Part shown: piece after piece, positions 8,388 to 16,209 of the stretch
Numbering within the stretch: the first letter of the stretch is position 1
How the letters are laid out: each line of letters begins with the position of its first letter
Notes under the pieces: model-generated
The model's database searches: none
What the model saw: the letters and a program-made list of their open reading frames with translations, nothing else
Told to the model about the DNA's origin: nothing
NCBI GenBank assembly: GCA_041557595.1
Contig: JBFFGE010000079.1
Location: forward strand, 1-19,548
Source: JAOTYV01 sp041557595
GTDB taxonomy: Bacteria > Pseudomonadota > Alphaproteobacteria > UBA8366
Direction of reading: 5' to 3'
Length of the DNA stretch: 19,548 nt
Translations under genes and position numbers: made by a program

Positions 8388-9283
8388 TTACCGCTTTCCG
8401 CCGCCAGGCAGGTAGTCGGCGTAAATCTTCAGCGCCTGTTTCAGGGTCCGGCTTTTGTCCACGGTTTCCCGGGTCTCGTCGGCGATCGGCGTCTTTACCA
8501 GAAATTCGAAGATATCCGCCGCCCCCCTGTGGAAATTGGGCGTCACGCCGGCGCCATGGAGAGTCGCCGAAATTTCATGCATTTCGCCGATCCAGCGCGC
8601 CGCATCCAGCGGCATGCGCGGCACCATCTGTTCCATCACCGCGTATTCACTGGCCCGGCTGAATTTGAGTTCGTCATGCACCGCGTCGGTCACGCCCAGC
8701 GCCTCGGCCGCCACCAGGGCAGCGGTGTGGAGCGTCCAGGTTCCCTTTGTGACCGCGGCGTAACACATTTTCACCGCCGAAGCGTGGCCGATTTTCGGCC
8801 CCATATTCATGAGCTCGATAAAGGGCCCCGCCAGGATATCCAGCGCACCGACGTCCGGGCCACTGATATAGAACCGGGTCGGTTTTCGCGCGTCCCCGGT
8901 CCGGGTCCGACGATACCCGCATCGCTGAACTGCGCGCCCGCGCCGGTCACCACCTCGGCGACCTGCTTGGCCGTCTGCGGCGAGACCGCGTTGCAATCCG
9001 CATAATGCGGGAAGCTGCCGGAAGCGGTCATCGCCGCGGCGATTTCGCGCGCATTGTCGAGCGCGTTGCCCGGTGGCAGAATCGACAGTACCAGATCGGC
9101 GGCCGACACCACATCCTCGGCTGACGCCAGTTCCTCCACCGCCGCCGCGACGGCCAGCCCGCGCGTCCGTTCGCTGCGTCCGGCGAGGCAGGTCACCACC
9201 CGCAGCCCCTCCTTCTTCAGGACCTTGGCCACATTGTGCCCCATGTCGCCGGTGCTCATGATTGCGACGGTTTTCGCTGCCAT
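8388..9283 (-). pseudogene. NAD(P)-dependent oxidoreductase, 6PGDH-like with DUF1932 domain, frameshifted
   Basis: The first part (9283 to about 8890) encodes a Rossmann domain beginning AAKTVAIMSTGDMGHNVAKV, typical of the 6-phosphogluconate/3-hydroxyisobutyrate dehydrogenase superfamily. The rest (KPTRFYISGPD, then RWIGEMHEISATLHGAGVTP) continues in another frame to TAA 8388 and matches the DUF1932-type C-terminal domain. Joining them needs one extra base, most likely lost from the GGGG run (8894-8897) or the AAAA run (8883-8886). Repaired, the protein would be about 298 aa, normal for the family. ATG 9283 has GGGAG 8 nt upstream. It could be a true pseudogene or a sequencing error. Confidence 0.82.
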
Positions 9284-9395
9284 TCTCTGCTCTCCCATCC
9301 GCTTGCAAGATCGATTGCGCGCGCCGACAATCCTTCATTGCACGGTCGATGACAAGCGTCGGCGCCCCGTCCGCCAAGATAAGGGAATTCGATCC

Positions 9396-10316
9396 ATGAG
9401 CCTCTATCCGCCGCCGGAAATCATCGAGACCGAGGTCTTCGCGGAACTTCCCGCCGCCTTCCGCAAGACCGGCATGCGCTCCGTCTGGTCGGTGAACAAC
9501 AACAAGGGAGAGACGATCGACTGCTTCCTCGAAGGCCCGTCCTTCGACCGCGACGGCAACCTCTATATCGTCGATATCCCCTGGGGCCGCGTGTTTCGCG
9601 TCTCCCCTTCCGGCGAATTCGATCTCGTGACGGAATATGACGGCGAACCGAACGGCCTGAAGATTCACAAGGATGGCCGGATCTTCATTGCCGATTACAA
9701 GAACGGCGTAATGCTGCTCGATCCCGCAACCGGCAGCGTGACACCACATGTCGACCGCTACCGGGTCGAGGGGCTGAAGGGCGTCAACGATCTCGTCTTC
9801 GCCAAGAACGGCGATCTGTATTTCACCGATCAGGGCCTGACCGGGTTGCACGACCCGACGGGAAGGGTCTACCGGTTCGGCGCCGACGGCCGGCTGGACC
9901 AACTGGTCGATAACGGCCCGAGCCCCAACGGCATCGTGCTCGATCCATCCGAATCCTGGCTGTTCGTCGCCATGACGCGGGCCAATCAGGTGTGGCGGAT
10001 GCCCTTGCTGCCCGACGGCGGGACCACCAAGGTCGGCGCCTTCGTACAGCTCTCCGGCGGCAGCGGGCCGGACGGGATGGCGATGGACGAGGCCGGCAAT
10101 CTGCTGGTCTGTCATGCGGGAACCGGATCGGTCTGGGTCTTCAACCCGATCGGCGAGCCGCTCTACCGCATCAAATCCTGCCGCGGGATATTTACCACCA
10201 ATGTCGCGTTCGGCGGCGCCGACAACAAATCCATCTTCATTACCGAATCCGATACGGGCACGATCCTGACCGCGAAACTACCGGTCCCCGGCAAGACGAT
10301 GTATTCGCATCGCTAG
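9396..10316 (+). CDS. SMP-30/gluconolactonase/LRE family protein
   Basis: A 306-aa six-bladed beta-propeller, probably a lactonase-type hydrolase. Repeated blade motifs of the form D-G-N-L-Y-I-x-D are seen (52-60, 139-145, 233-239). Likely metal ligands by family comparison are Glu46 (EGP), Asn131 (VND), Asn178 (PNG) and Asp226 (PDG). No signal peptide is visible. ATG 9396 has AAGGGA 9 nt upstream; the longer open frame from 9054 runs over the divergent gene and is not credible. It faces away from the broken oxidoreductase; such pairs often belong to sugar-acid catabolism. Just past the stop, GACCATTT (10316-10323) and AAATGGTC (10346-10353) could form a weak terminator stem. Confidence 0.88.
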   Translation: MSLYPPPEIIETEVFAELPAAFRKTGMRSVWSVNNNKGETIDCFLEGPSFDRDGNLYIVDIPWGRVFRVSPSGEFDLVTEYDGEPNGLKIHKDGRIFIADYKNGVMLLDPATGSVTPHVDRYRVEGLKGVNDLVFAKNGDLYFTDQGLTGLHDPTGRVYRFGADGRLDQLVDNGPSPNGIVLDPSESWLFVAMTRANQVWRMPLLPDGGTTKVGAFVQLSGGSGPDGMAMDEAGNLLVCHAGTGSVWVFNPIGEPLYRIKSCRGIFTTNVAFGGADNKSIFITESDTGTILTAKLPVPGKTMYSHR

Positions 10317-10433
10317 ACCATTTTTGGCTTAAATTTACGCACGTTAAATGGTCGATCTATTTATCCCAACGCAAATACGCCGTCGCGAACCGTTGCGGTC
10401 CGCTCGGGAATCGCTCCAGGTGGGACAGCGCCG

Positions 10434-10862
10434 CTACTCGGACAATTCCCCGAATTTCGCGAAGACCTCCGCCCCGGTCATGTCATTCGTCTTGTTCGCG
10501 AATTTATAATATTTCGGCTGCTCATCGACGAATACCTGATGATCCAAAACGAAATCGCTTTCGTCTTCGAACAGGCCTGCGGGCATGAAATATTGCTGGT
10601 TTTGTTTCGGCCGGTAGAACAGATGGGTGCCGCATTTGCTGCAGAAGCCGCGCTCGGCCCACTCGGACGAGTCGAAGACGGAAATCGTCTCCACCCCGGT
10701 AAACGTTACCTCGGTGCCGCAATCGACCGCCATGAACGGCCCGCCGGCCCATCTCCGGCACAATCCGCAATGGCAGGCGCCGACGCTTCGGCTAACCGTC
10801 TTAGCGGTGATCCGGGTTGCACCGCACACGCAGTGTCCCCGGGCTTCCAACGTCTCCGACAT
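10434..10862 (-). CDS. GFA family zinc protein
   Basis: A 142-aa member of the GFA (glutathione-dependent formaldehyde-activating enzyme-like) fold. The seven zinc ligand cysteines fit the family pattern: Cys11 and Cys13 (CVC), Cys30, Cys32 and Cys35 (CHCGLC), Cys74 and Cys77 (CSKC). Most family members have no proven reaction, so aldehyde or glutathione adduct chemistry is only family-level knowledge. ATG 10862 has GGAG 5 nt upstream. The open frame extends further but without a better start. It converges with the SMP-30 gene across a 117-nt gap. Confidence 0.88.
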   Translation of the reverse strand: MSETLEARGHCVCGATRITAKTVSRSVGACHCGLCRRWAGGPFMAVDCGTEVTFTGVETISVFDSSEWAERGFCSKCGTHLFYRPKQNQQYFMPAGLFEDESDFVLDHQVFVDEQPKYYKFANKTNDMTGAEVFAKFGELSE

Positions 10863-11154
10863 TTTTGCTCCAATCCTTCCCGATAGGCCGCATGAAGGGC
10901 GCGTCCGGTATCTTGCCTTTACCGGTGCGTTTTTCGAATAGATTAATTGCAGCCGAGACAGAATCCTGACCTTAACATACCTCACTGCCAAAATTCGGCG
11001 AGGCCAACGCGTTTCATAATCCGTCTGGCCTCCCCATATAAGGTAGGAAGCCGGCCTTTCGAGGCCGGCCGGAAATGGGGAATTCCACCGAATTAAGTGA
11101 TTTTCCACCATTCCCGTGTTGAATACCAAGAGGCATAGAATTGGAATTCACGCC
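10863..11154. other. Divergent intergenic region with a GC-rich hairpin
   Basis: This 292-nt region lies between the minus-strand GFA gene and a plus-strand hypothetical gene, so it should hold both promoters. The clear structure is a perfect 8-bp stem, GCCGGCCT (11050-11057) and AGGCCGGC (11062-11069), with a TTCG loop. It has no adjacent T-run. The spacer is more AT-rich than the genes. I could not assign -35/-10 elements with confidence. Confidence 0.4.
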
Positions 11155-11796
11155 ATGACCGATCCCGCAACCGCCGCCAAATTTGCCCATCTCGCCGTTT
11201 TGCTGCTGCAATCGCTCAACCAGCAACCCGCGATTACGGAAACAGCCACGGCGCGGCAAATCCAGACGCCGGCGAACATCTCACAATTGGGCAGGATAGC
11301 GCTCGGCTGTTACCACGATGCCGGCAATTTCAAATCGATTCAGGTGCTGGAAAAGCCCTGGAGCCGGGGCGATAATTACGCTGCCGTATCCTCCGTCCTC
11401 GTGCAGATCAACTGGCAGGAGATGTTTGGCGGCCCGATCCGGACCCGAATCGGAATCGTGGCCCGAAACAACGAAATCCGCGCCATCGTGCAGGACGATG
11501 AAAGCCGCACCCCGGCCAATCGGTCCTGCGCGCTGAACCGCTGGGTCAAGGTTCCGGAAGATGCGCCGGATGAGCTCCCGCGGGCGGGTTTGGCAGCAGC
11601 AACGAATTTGAACAACGCCCGCGCCGAGATCAACGACCTGATCGAGGCCGCATCCGCGGTGGCGGTCGGCGGAAAGAAGACCGGCGACGGCAACGAGGCC
11701 ATTCGGAGCGACCTTATCGCCCGCCTCGCCCGGTCCCTGCGCAGGGCCAAGGCCGCGATCACGGCGTCGGCAAGCGCCACCCGACCGACGCGGTAG
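11155..11796 (+). CDS. Hypothetical protein, 213 aa
   Basis: I do not recognise this family. The N terminus (TDPATAAKFAHLAVLLLQSL) is a possible amphipathic helix, too weak to call a signal peptide or membrane anchor. A middle section rich in beta-like segments (SVLVQINWQEM, RTRIGIVARNNEIRAIV) is followed by a helical, Ala/Arg-rich C terminus (residues about 150-213). ATG 11155 gives the most compact protein; GTG 11116 in the same frame is the alternative. The ribosome site is weak (GGA 9 nt upstream). It is followed 100 nt later by another unrecognised gene on the same strand. Confidence 0.6.
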   Translation: MTDPATAAKFAHLAVLLLQSLNQQPAITETATARQIQTPANISQLGRIALGCYHDAGNFKSIQVLEKPWSRGDNYAAVSSVLVQINWQEMFGGPIRTRIGIVARNNEIRAIVQDDESRTPANRSCALNRWVKVPEDAPDELPRAGLAAATNLNNARAEINDLIEAASAVAVGGKKTGDGNEAIRSDLIARLARSLRRAKAAITASASATRPTR

Positions 11797-11896
11797 CGTC
11801 CCGGAACCGGCGATTAAACCGCTCTCGCGCCACAGGAATTCCTTAACCCCTGACGGATAAGAATTGGCCCGACCGCAAGGAGTCGGAGCGATTTCG

Positions 11897-12460
11897 GTGA
11901 GACGGCTTGACCTGAATCCGGAGAAGAAACTGCGCAACCCGGCGCGCCACATACGCGCGCTGGAGACCTGGTCCCGCTCGCTCGCCGGTTTCTTTCCTAC
12001 GCCCGACATAACGCGCGACGGCCGCTGGTTCGCCAGAATTCCCATCTTCGAGAAAGTCGTCGCACCGCCGCATTCAAGCCCCGATCTCGTGAAGACCTGC
12101 GCCCAATCGATGATCGATGCCGCCGACCATATTCGGCACGCGCGTCCGCCCGGACATGACGACTCACGCGTTTACACGTTTCTTACGTTTCCGAACCTGT
12201 TCGCCTCCTTCGTTGAAGTCGCCTTCGAGACGAATCCGCACCTGTTCTTCAATCTGCCGGCACCGGGCGGGCGGGAAGGCAACGACGCCTGCTGGCGCGA
12301 ATTTTTCGACATCGACAGGGATCGCTTCGATGAACTGCACCTGCAGATTCCGGCCGGCTTCCATGTCCTCGGCATAGGCGTGCGACGCTTCGACGCCGAT
12401 GGGATGACGGAACCGCAGACCCAAGAATTCTGGGCCATCGGCGAATTGAACCGGGCCTGA
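11897..12460 (+). CDS. Hypothetical protein, 187 aa
   Basis: I do not recognise this family. The protein looks soluble and globular, with many aromatic residues (WSRSLAGFF, VYTFLTFPNLFASF, NPHLFFNLP, EFWAIGEL). GTG 11897 is chosen because GGAG lies 8 nt upstream; a TTG at 11864 in the same frame is less likely. Its stop lies 6 nt from the end of the convergent CoA-transferase gene with no room for a terminator. It may share a transcript with the preceding hypothetical gene. Confidence 0.65.
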   Translation: MRRLDLNPEKKLRNPARHIRALETWSRSLAGFFPTPDITRDGRWFARIPIFEKVVAPPHSSPDLVKTCAQSMIDAADHIRHARPPGHDDSRVYTFLTFPNLFASFVEVAFETNPHLFFNLPAPGGREGNDACWREFFDIDRDRFDELHLQIPAGFHVLGIGVRRFDADGMTEPQTQEFWAIGELNRA

Positions 12461-12466
12461 GTCCGA

Positions 12467-13699
12467 TTAAATCGCGCCCTTCGCCTCCAGCCGCTCTATC
12501 TCGGCATCGTCCAATCCCAGCAGCCCCTGAAACACCTTCCGGTTGTGCGTGCCGGATGGCACCGCGGGTGTGTCGTAGCCGCCCGGCGTTGCGCTGAACT
12601 TGATCGGGAAATTGGCCGCGCCCACGCCTGGCAACTCGCCCAGGGTGGGATGGACCAGCGGGACGATCATCTCGCGCGCGTTCAGGTGCGGCCAACGCTT
12701 CAAATCGTCGATGTCGTGGATCGGGCTCGCCACCACGCCGGCGGCCTGCAGCCGGGCAACCGCGTCGGCGGTGTCCAAGGTCGCGGTCCACGCCCCGACC
12801 AGGGCGTCGACCGCCTCGTTGTTCGCGACGCGCCAGCCAGGCCGGCTGTAATCCGGATGCTCCTTCAAATCCTCGCGGCCCATCACGCCGAGCAGTGCAT
12901 GCCATTGCGGTTCGCTGCCGATGCCGATCACCATCCAGTCGTCCCGCGTGCGGTAACTGTTGAAGGGCGAGAAGCGCAGGATCCGATTGCCCTGCTGGAA
13001 CGGCAATTCGAGTTGCTCGTAACAGTCCAGCGCCTCGTCGAACAGCAGGGAGAACAGGCAATCGACCATCGAGACGTCGACATGCTGGCCCTCGCCGGTG
13101 CGCTCCCTATGGAACAGCGCGCCGAGCACCCCGCCCATTGCGAAACTGCTTGCGATGGCGTCGGCCAGCGGCGAGCCCGCCTTGGTCGGCGGCTGCCCCG
13201 GCATCCCGGTGATGCTCATCAGCCCGGAGAGCGCCTGCGCGGTCACGTCATAGGATCGCGCGTGGCGGTCCGGCCCCGTGCTGCCAAGCCCGGTGACGGA
13301 ACAATAGACCAGACCCGGATTGCGTTCGGACAGCGCGGCGTAGTCGATGCCGAGCCGTTCGGTCACGCCGACGCTGAAGTTCTCCACGAGAACCGCCGAC
13401 TGCTCGACCAGGCGCAAGAACAGCGCGCGGCCGTCGGGCGATTTTAAATCGATGGTGACCGCCTTCTTGGCGCGGCAGCGTTTGAGGAAGGCGATGCCAA
13501 GATCGTCCGGCCCCTGCCGTTCGAAAGACGGGCCGTCCGGACCGACATAGACCGGCGCATCCGAAAGCCCCTCACCGGTCGCCGGATTGTCGATGCGGAT
13601 CACCTCCGCCCCCAGCCCCGCCAGCAGCAGCGTGGTGTGCGGCCCGGCGAAATATTGCGTCAGGTCGAGCACCCGGATGCCGTCGAGAATGGCCTTCAC
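12467..13699 (-). CDS. CaiB/BaiF family (class III) CoA-transferase
   Basis: A 410-aa family III CoA-transferase, which moves CoA between acyl-CoA and a free carboxylic acid through an aspartyl-CoA intermediate. The N-terminal GIRVLDLTQYFAGPHTTLLLAG and LGAEVIRID (about 29-37) are family hallmarks. Asp151 (RSYDVTAQA) is the expected catalytic residue and GEGQHVDVSMVDCL follows later. It starts at GTG 13699, 15 nt after the selenoprotein stop, and is the last gene of the selC-proximal run. Substrate and partner cannot be read. A role with the nearby enoyl-CoA hydratase and acyl-CoA synthetase is inference. Confidence 0.92.
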   Translation of the reverse strand: MKAILDGIRVLDLTQYFAGPHTTLLLAGLGAEVIRIDNPATGEGLSDAPVYVGPDGPSFERQGPDDLGIAFLKRCRAKKAVTIDLKSPDGRALFLRLVEQSAVLVENFSVGVTERLGIDYAALSERNPGLVYCSVTGLGSTGPDRHARSYDVTAQALSGLMSITGMPGQPPTKAGSPLADAIASSFAMGGVLGALFHRERTGEGQHVDVSMVDCLFSLLFDEALDCYEQLELPFQQGNRILRFSPFNSYRTRDDWMVIGIGSEPQWHALLGVMGREDLKEHPDYSRPGWRVANNEAVDALVGAWTATLDTADAVARLQAAGVVASPIHDIDDLKRWPHLNAREMIVPLVHPTLGELPGVGAANFPIKFSATPGGYDTPAVPSGTHNRKVFQGLLGLDDAEIERLEAKGAI

Positions 13700-13714
13700 C
13701 GGCGCGATCCGCGC

Positions 13715-14266
13715 CTAGGCCTTGCCCAGCCAGATCTTCTTGGCCTGCTCGGCGGCCTCGGCGGCGCGGTGGCCGATTTCCTCGTCCGACAGGGTGCTGA
13801 GAGGATGGGTGATGACCACCGGCTCCAGCTCGGCCATGCCGAGGGCGTCCCGCTGCACTTCGGCTTCGTGCAGGAATTCCGTGGTCACGATGATCGCGGT
13901 CGCGCGGTCTTGTCCTTCGAGGCTGACGGCGTCATGCATACAGCACGACGTGCAGGAGCCTCAGTCGCCGATCGCGGTCAGGACGATGTCGTTGTCGGCG
14001 ATGATCTCGCCCAGCAGGCCCGGATCCGCGTTCTTCGAGAAGCTTTCCTTCTCGTAGAAATTAACGGCCGCGAAGTCGATCTCGTCCTCGAGGATCGCGC
14101 GGGTCTTGCGCAGCAGATTGTTACCGTTCCATTTCTTGTTGCTCAGGATGCCGAGCCGCAGACCGTTCAGATCGGCGACCCGCTTTCCCAGCGGAATGGC
14201 GGTCGCCTCGACGATCCCGCGCGGATCGTAGACGACATGGCCGGTATTCGGCGCGTCGAGTGGCAT
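13715..14266 (-). CDS. UGSC family selenoprotein (in-frame TGA = selenocysteine)
   Basis: Read conventionally this is two ORFs, one ending at TGA 13961-13963 and another from 13939 to TAG 13715. They are in the same frame with no other stop between them. Read through, the protein is 183 aa with Sec102 in IGD-U-GSCTSCC. This is a redox-type UxxC (U102, C105) followed by C108 and C109. The C-terminal part after the TGA (MHDAVSLEG, TAIIVTTEF, VVITHPL) continues the same alpha/beta fold. The pattern matches what I recall as the UGSC (seleno)protein family. ATG 14266 has a near-perfect AAGGAGG 4 nt upstream. A SECIS-like hairpin follows the TGA and selC lies about 1.8 kb upstream on the same strand. 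The reaction is unknown; thiol/selenol redox chemistry is inferred. Confidence 0.9.
13919..13963 (-). promoter_or_regulatory. Bacterial SECIS element
   Basis: The hairpin begins at the TGA itself. A lower stem GAGGCT/AGCCTC (6 bp) is followed by an internal loop, then an 8-bp upper stem CGTCGTGC (13943-13950) with GCATGACG (13930-13937), including one G-U pair. The apical loop is TGTAT (13938-13942). The 18-nt spacing between TGA and apical loop, and a G at loop position 2, agree with the known bacterial SECIS rule (17 nt in E. coli fdhF by my reading). SelB would bind this loop and deliver Sec-tRNA to the UGA. Confidence 0.75.
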
Positions 14267-14311
14267 CTTTCCTCCTTGGCTGATCAAGCCGGCTGCCGGA
14301 GCCCATCGGGG

Positions 14312-15433
14312 CTACAAATAGCATGTTCCATCTTCGCAAACCATGCCACCGCCGGCCGGCGCCTTGCCGTCCAGCTCGCGCAGCACGGGGCTCGCCATGT
14401 GGCCCCAACCGGGGATGAAGGCGGAGAACCGGCCCGCCTCGCCGCCGGCGCAGAACAGATGGATGTGTTCCGCGCTCGGAACCACCGGAATGCGGGCGTC
14501 CACGTCGCGCTTGTACCATTTCGGCAAGCTGCGGTTGTAGACCTTGCCGTAGCGGTGCTGGAACGCGACCTCGCCAAATGTGTTGGTCGCCTGATACCAG
14601 AGATAATTTTTGATGTCGTGCCGCGTCCACTGGTATTTCGCCATGACAGCGGCGTGTTCCGGGCCGATGACGACCGCGCAGTGGCCGGCGCTGACCGCAT
14701 TGTTGTGGGCAATCGTGCTCATCGCCGAAACGATGCTGTCGAGGATGCCCTCGGGATCGTCGGCGACATGGTTGGTCACGCTGTGCGGCGGCTCCGCCGG
14801 CATCACGAAGACGGTGGAATCGTCTTCCGTGAAGCCCTTCTCGACGTGATAGGGCGCGAGGTAACCCAATTCCTCGTTCTCGGCGATGCAGTAGGTGTAT
14901 TTGGCGGGCGAGCCCAGCGTGCTCTTGTCGAGATCGCCGGGCCAGCCACCGCCAACATTGAGCAGGATCATGCGGATCGCCCTGCCGATCGTCGCGTTCG
15001 CCCGGTTGCCCGACCCGAAGACATTATGCCCCGCGTTTATCTCGAGTTTCTTGCGGATCGGGCCGTTCACCACCAGCAGCGGCGACGCCATATGGGTCGT
15101 CGCCTGCACGCCGTGCAGGTTAAAGGCCGGCGAGCACAGCGCCAGCATCGCCGCCCGCACCACCGGCCCGTAATCGGGCTTGCACCCGGCCATCACCATG
15201 TTGATGGCCAGCACCTCGCGGGTCAGGCTGCCCCAGCGCGGCGGTACGCGCGCTTCGACATAGTCCCCGTCGCCGCCCAGCGCATCGACCGTCGCGGCGA
15301 TTTTCTCCGGCGTCGGCGGCGCCACGGGAAATCCGTCGGAAAACCCCTTCTCGTAATACCATTCGACAAGGTCGACGCCGTCCGAGACAACCGATTCTAC
15401 AGGCCTCGATTCAACGGTTTTCTGGCGCGCCAT
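14312..15433 (-). CDS. UGSC-associated protein of unknown function, 373 aa
   Basis: A soluble 373-aa protein between the decarboxylase-like gene and the selenoprotein. Distinct segments include WYYEKGFSDGFPVAPPTPEK (about 25-44), MVMAGCKPDYGPVV, AFNLHGVQATTHMASPLLVV, GSGNRANATIGRAIR and KYTYCIAENEELG. It ends with CEDGTCYL. I recall these segments from uncharacterised proteins linked with, or fused to, UGSC domains, but cannot verify that here. ATG 15433 has GGAG 8 nt upstream; TAG 14312 lies 45 nt before the selenoprotein start. Conserved Cys and His residues could form a metal or redox site. A partner or substrate-binding component for the selenoprotein is inference. Confidence 0.85.
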   Translation of the reverse strand: MARQKTVESRPVESVVSDGVDLVEWYYEKGFSDGFPVAPPTPEKIAATVDALGGDGDYVEARVPPRWGSLTREVLAINMVMAGCKPDYGPVVRAAMLALCSPAFNLHGVQATTHMASPLLVVNGPIRKKLEINAGHNVFGSGNRANATIGRAIRMILLNVGGGWPGDLDKSTLGSPAKYTYCIAENEELGYLAPYHVEKGFTEDDSTVFVMPAEPPHSVTNHVADDPEGILDSIVSAMSTIAHNNAVSAGHCAVVIGPEHAAVMAKYQWTRHDIKNYLWYQATNTFGEVAFQHRYGKVYNRSLPKWYKRDVDARIPVVPSAEHIHLFCAGGEAGRFSAFIPGWGHMASPVLRELDGKAPAGGGMVCEDGTCYL

Positions 15434-15514
15434 GGATGGGTCTCCGAAAATTGATCAATTCCGCCGCCACTATGCGACAGGGAGGACGGGCGAGACAATG
15501 CGCCCGCACGAACA

Positions 15515-16072
15515 CTATTTCCTGGCGGGCGGCATGTTGACGAAGGGATCGACCGCGCCGTCGCCTTCCAGCTCCACCTCGAAATTCTCAAGAAACCGGC
15601 ACACCATCATGTAGAAGCCGACGGTCAGCACCAACTCGGCCATTTCCCGGCTGGAAAGGTCGCGGGCGACCGCGTCGTAGGTCGCGTCGCTCGCCTTGAC
15701 GTTATTCACCACCTCGTCGGTGAAGCGCAGCACGCGTTTTTCCAGCTCGGAAAAAGCCGCGTTCTCGATGTCGTCCGCGACCGCCGCGATCTGATCGGCG
15801 GACACGCCGACATGGGCAGCTACCAGCTTGTGCTGATGGACTTCATAGGTGGCGTCGCACAGATAACCGACACGCAGAATCACCAGCTCGCGCAGCACCG
15901 GGTCCAGATCGGCCTTGAACAGCAGGGCATTGCCGAATTTCATGAAACCATAGAGCGAGGTCTCCGCATGCGCCATCATCCGATAGACGTTGAGCATCGG
16001 GTGGATGCGGGCGGCGAAGCTGCGAACCTCTTCGGGCAGGGCGTCGAGATCGGGATAGGGCATGCGGGCCAT
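15515..16072 (-). CDS. Carboxymuconolactone decarboxylase (AhpD-like) family protein
   Basis: A 185-aa all-helical CMD-family protein. The core RELVILRVGYLCDATYEVHQH (in two parts around 61-81) carries Cys72 and His79/His81. The AhpD peroxidase signature CxxC is absent because the second cysteine position is occupied by another residue, so alkyl-hydroperoxidase activity is unlikely and decarboxylase-like or unknown activity is more plausible. ATG 16072 has AGGA 7 nt upstream; an ATG 9 nt downstream is possible. It starts 35 nt after the 3' end of selC and is the first protein gene of the run. A 12-bp palindrome AATTGATCAATT (15449-15460) lies in the 81-nt gap after it. Confidence 0.9.
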   Translation of the reverse strand: MARMPYPDLDALPEEVRSFAARIHPMLNVYRMMAHAETSLYGFMKFGNALLFKADLDPVLRELVILRVGYLCDATYEVHQHKLVAAHVGVSADQIAAVADDIENAAFSELEKRVLRFTDEVVNNVKASDATYDAVARDLSSREMAELVLTVGFYMMVCRFLENFEVELEGDGAVDPFVNMPPARK

Positions 16073-16107
16073 GGCGGTATCCTGGCTGGCGGGTCGGACG
16101 GAGGATT

Positions 16108-16202
16108 TGGCGGAAGAGTGTGGGAGTCGAACCCACCAAGAACGTTGTACGCCCCTCAACGGTTTTGAAGACCGCGCGAGACACCGGCCCCGATACTCCT
16201 CC
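16108..16202 (-). tRNA. selC: tRNA-Sec (anticodon TCA)
   Basis: The gene is 95 nt including encoded CCA. The acceptor stem is 8 bp (GGAGGAGT with ACTCTTCC), one pair longer than in normal tRNAs. The D arm is 6 bp (CGGGGC/GTCTCG) with the short CGGT loop and the anticodon loop is CTTCAAA with TCA at 16166-16168. A long variable arm follows and the T arm is GTGGG-TTCGACT-CCCAC. The discriminator is G. These are the specific traits of bacterial tRNA-Sec, which inserts selenocysteine at UGA codons marked by SECIS hairpins. The gene is immediately upstream of the selenoprotein-containing run and on the same strand. Confidence 0.95.
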
Positions 16203-16209
16203 GCCGCCG

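Noticed and set aside
8880..8900. Programmed -1 frameshift in the oxidoreductase
   Set aside because: No X-XXY-YYZ slippery heptamer is in the right register (it reads C-GAA-AAC), and the family is not known for recoding; a lost base is simpler.
8388..10115. A 575-codon minus-strand frame spanning the oxidoreductase C terminus and beyond
   Set aside because: Only the part below about 8905 is coding; the rest is the antisense of the SMP-30 gene and of the oxidoreductase's other frame.
13961..13963. TGA as an ordinary stop followed by a separate small gene
   Set aside because: The downstream frame has no ribosome site, continues the same fold in the same frame, and the TGA carries a SECIS hairpin with selC close by.
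13637..15454. A 605-codon plus-strand frame opposite the selenoprotein and the 373-aa protein
   Set aside because: It is antisense to recognised genes with high-GC bias and lacks family motifs.
16108..16202. An opal suppressor tRNA other than tRNA-Sec
   Set aside because: The 8-bp acceptor, 6-bp D stem with a short loop and long variable arm together are specific to tRNA-Sec.
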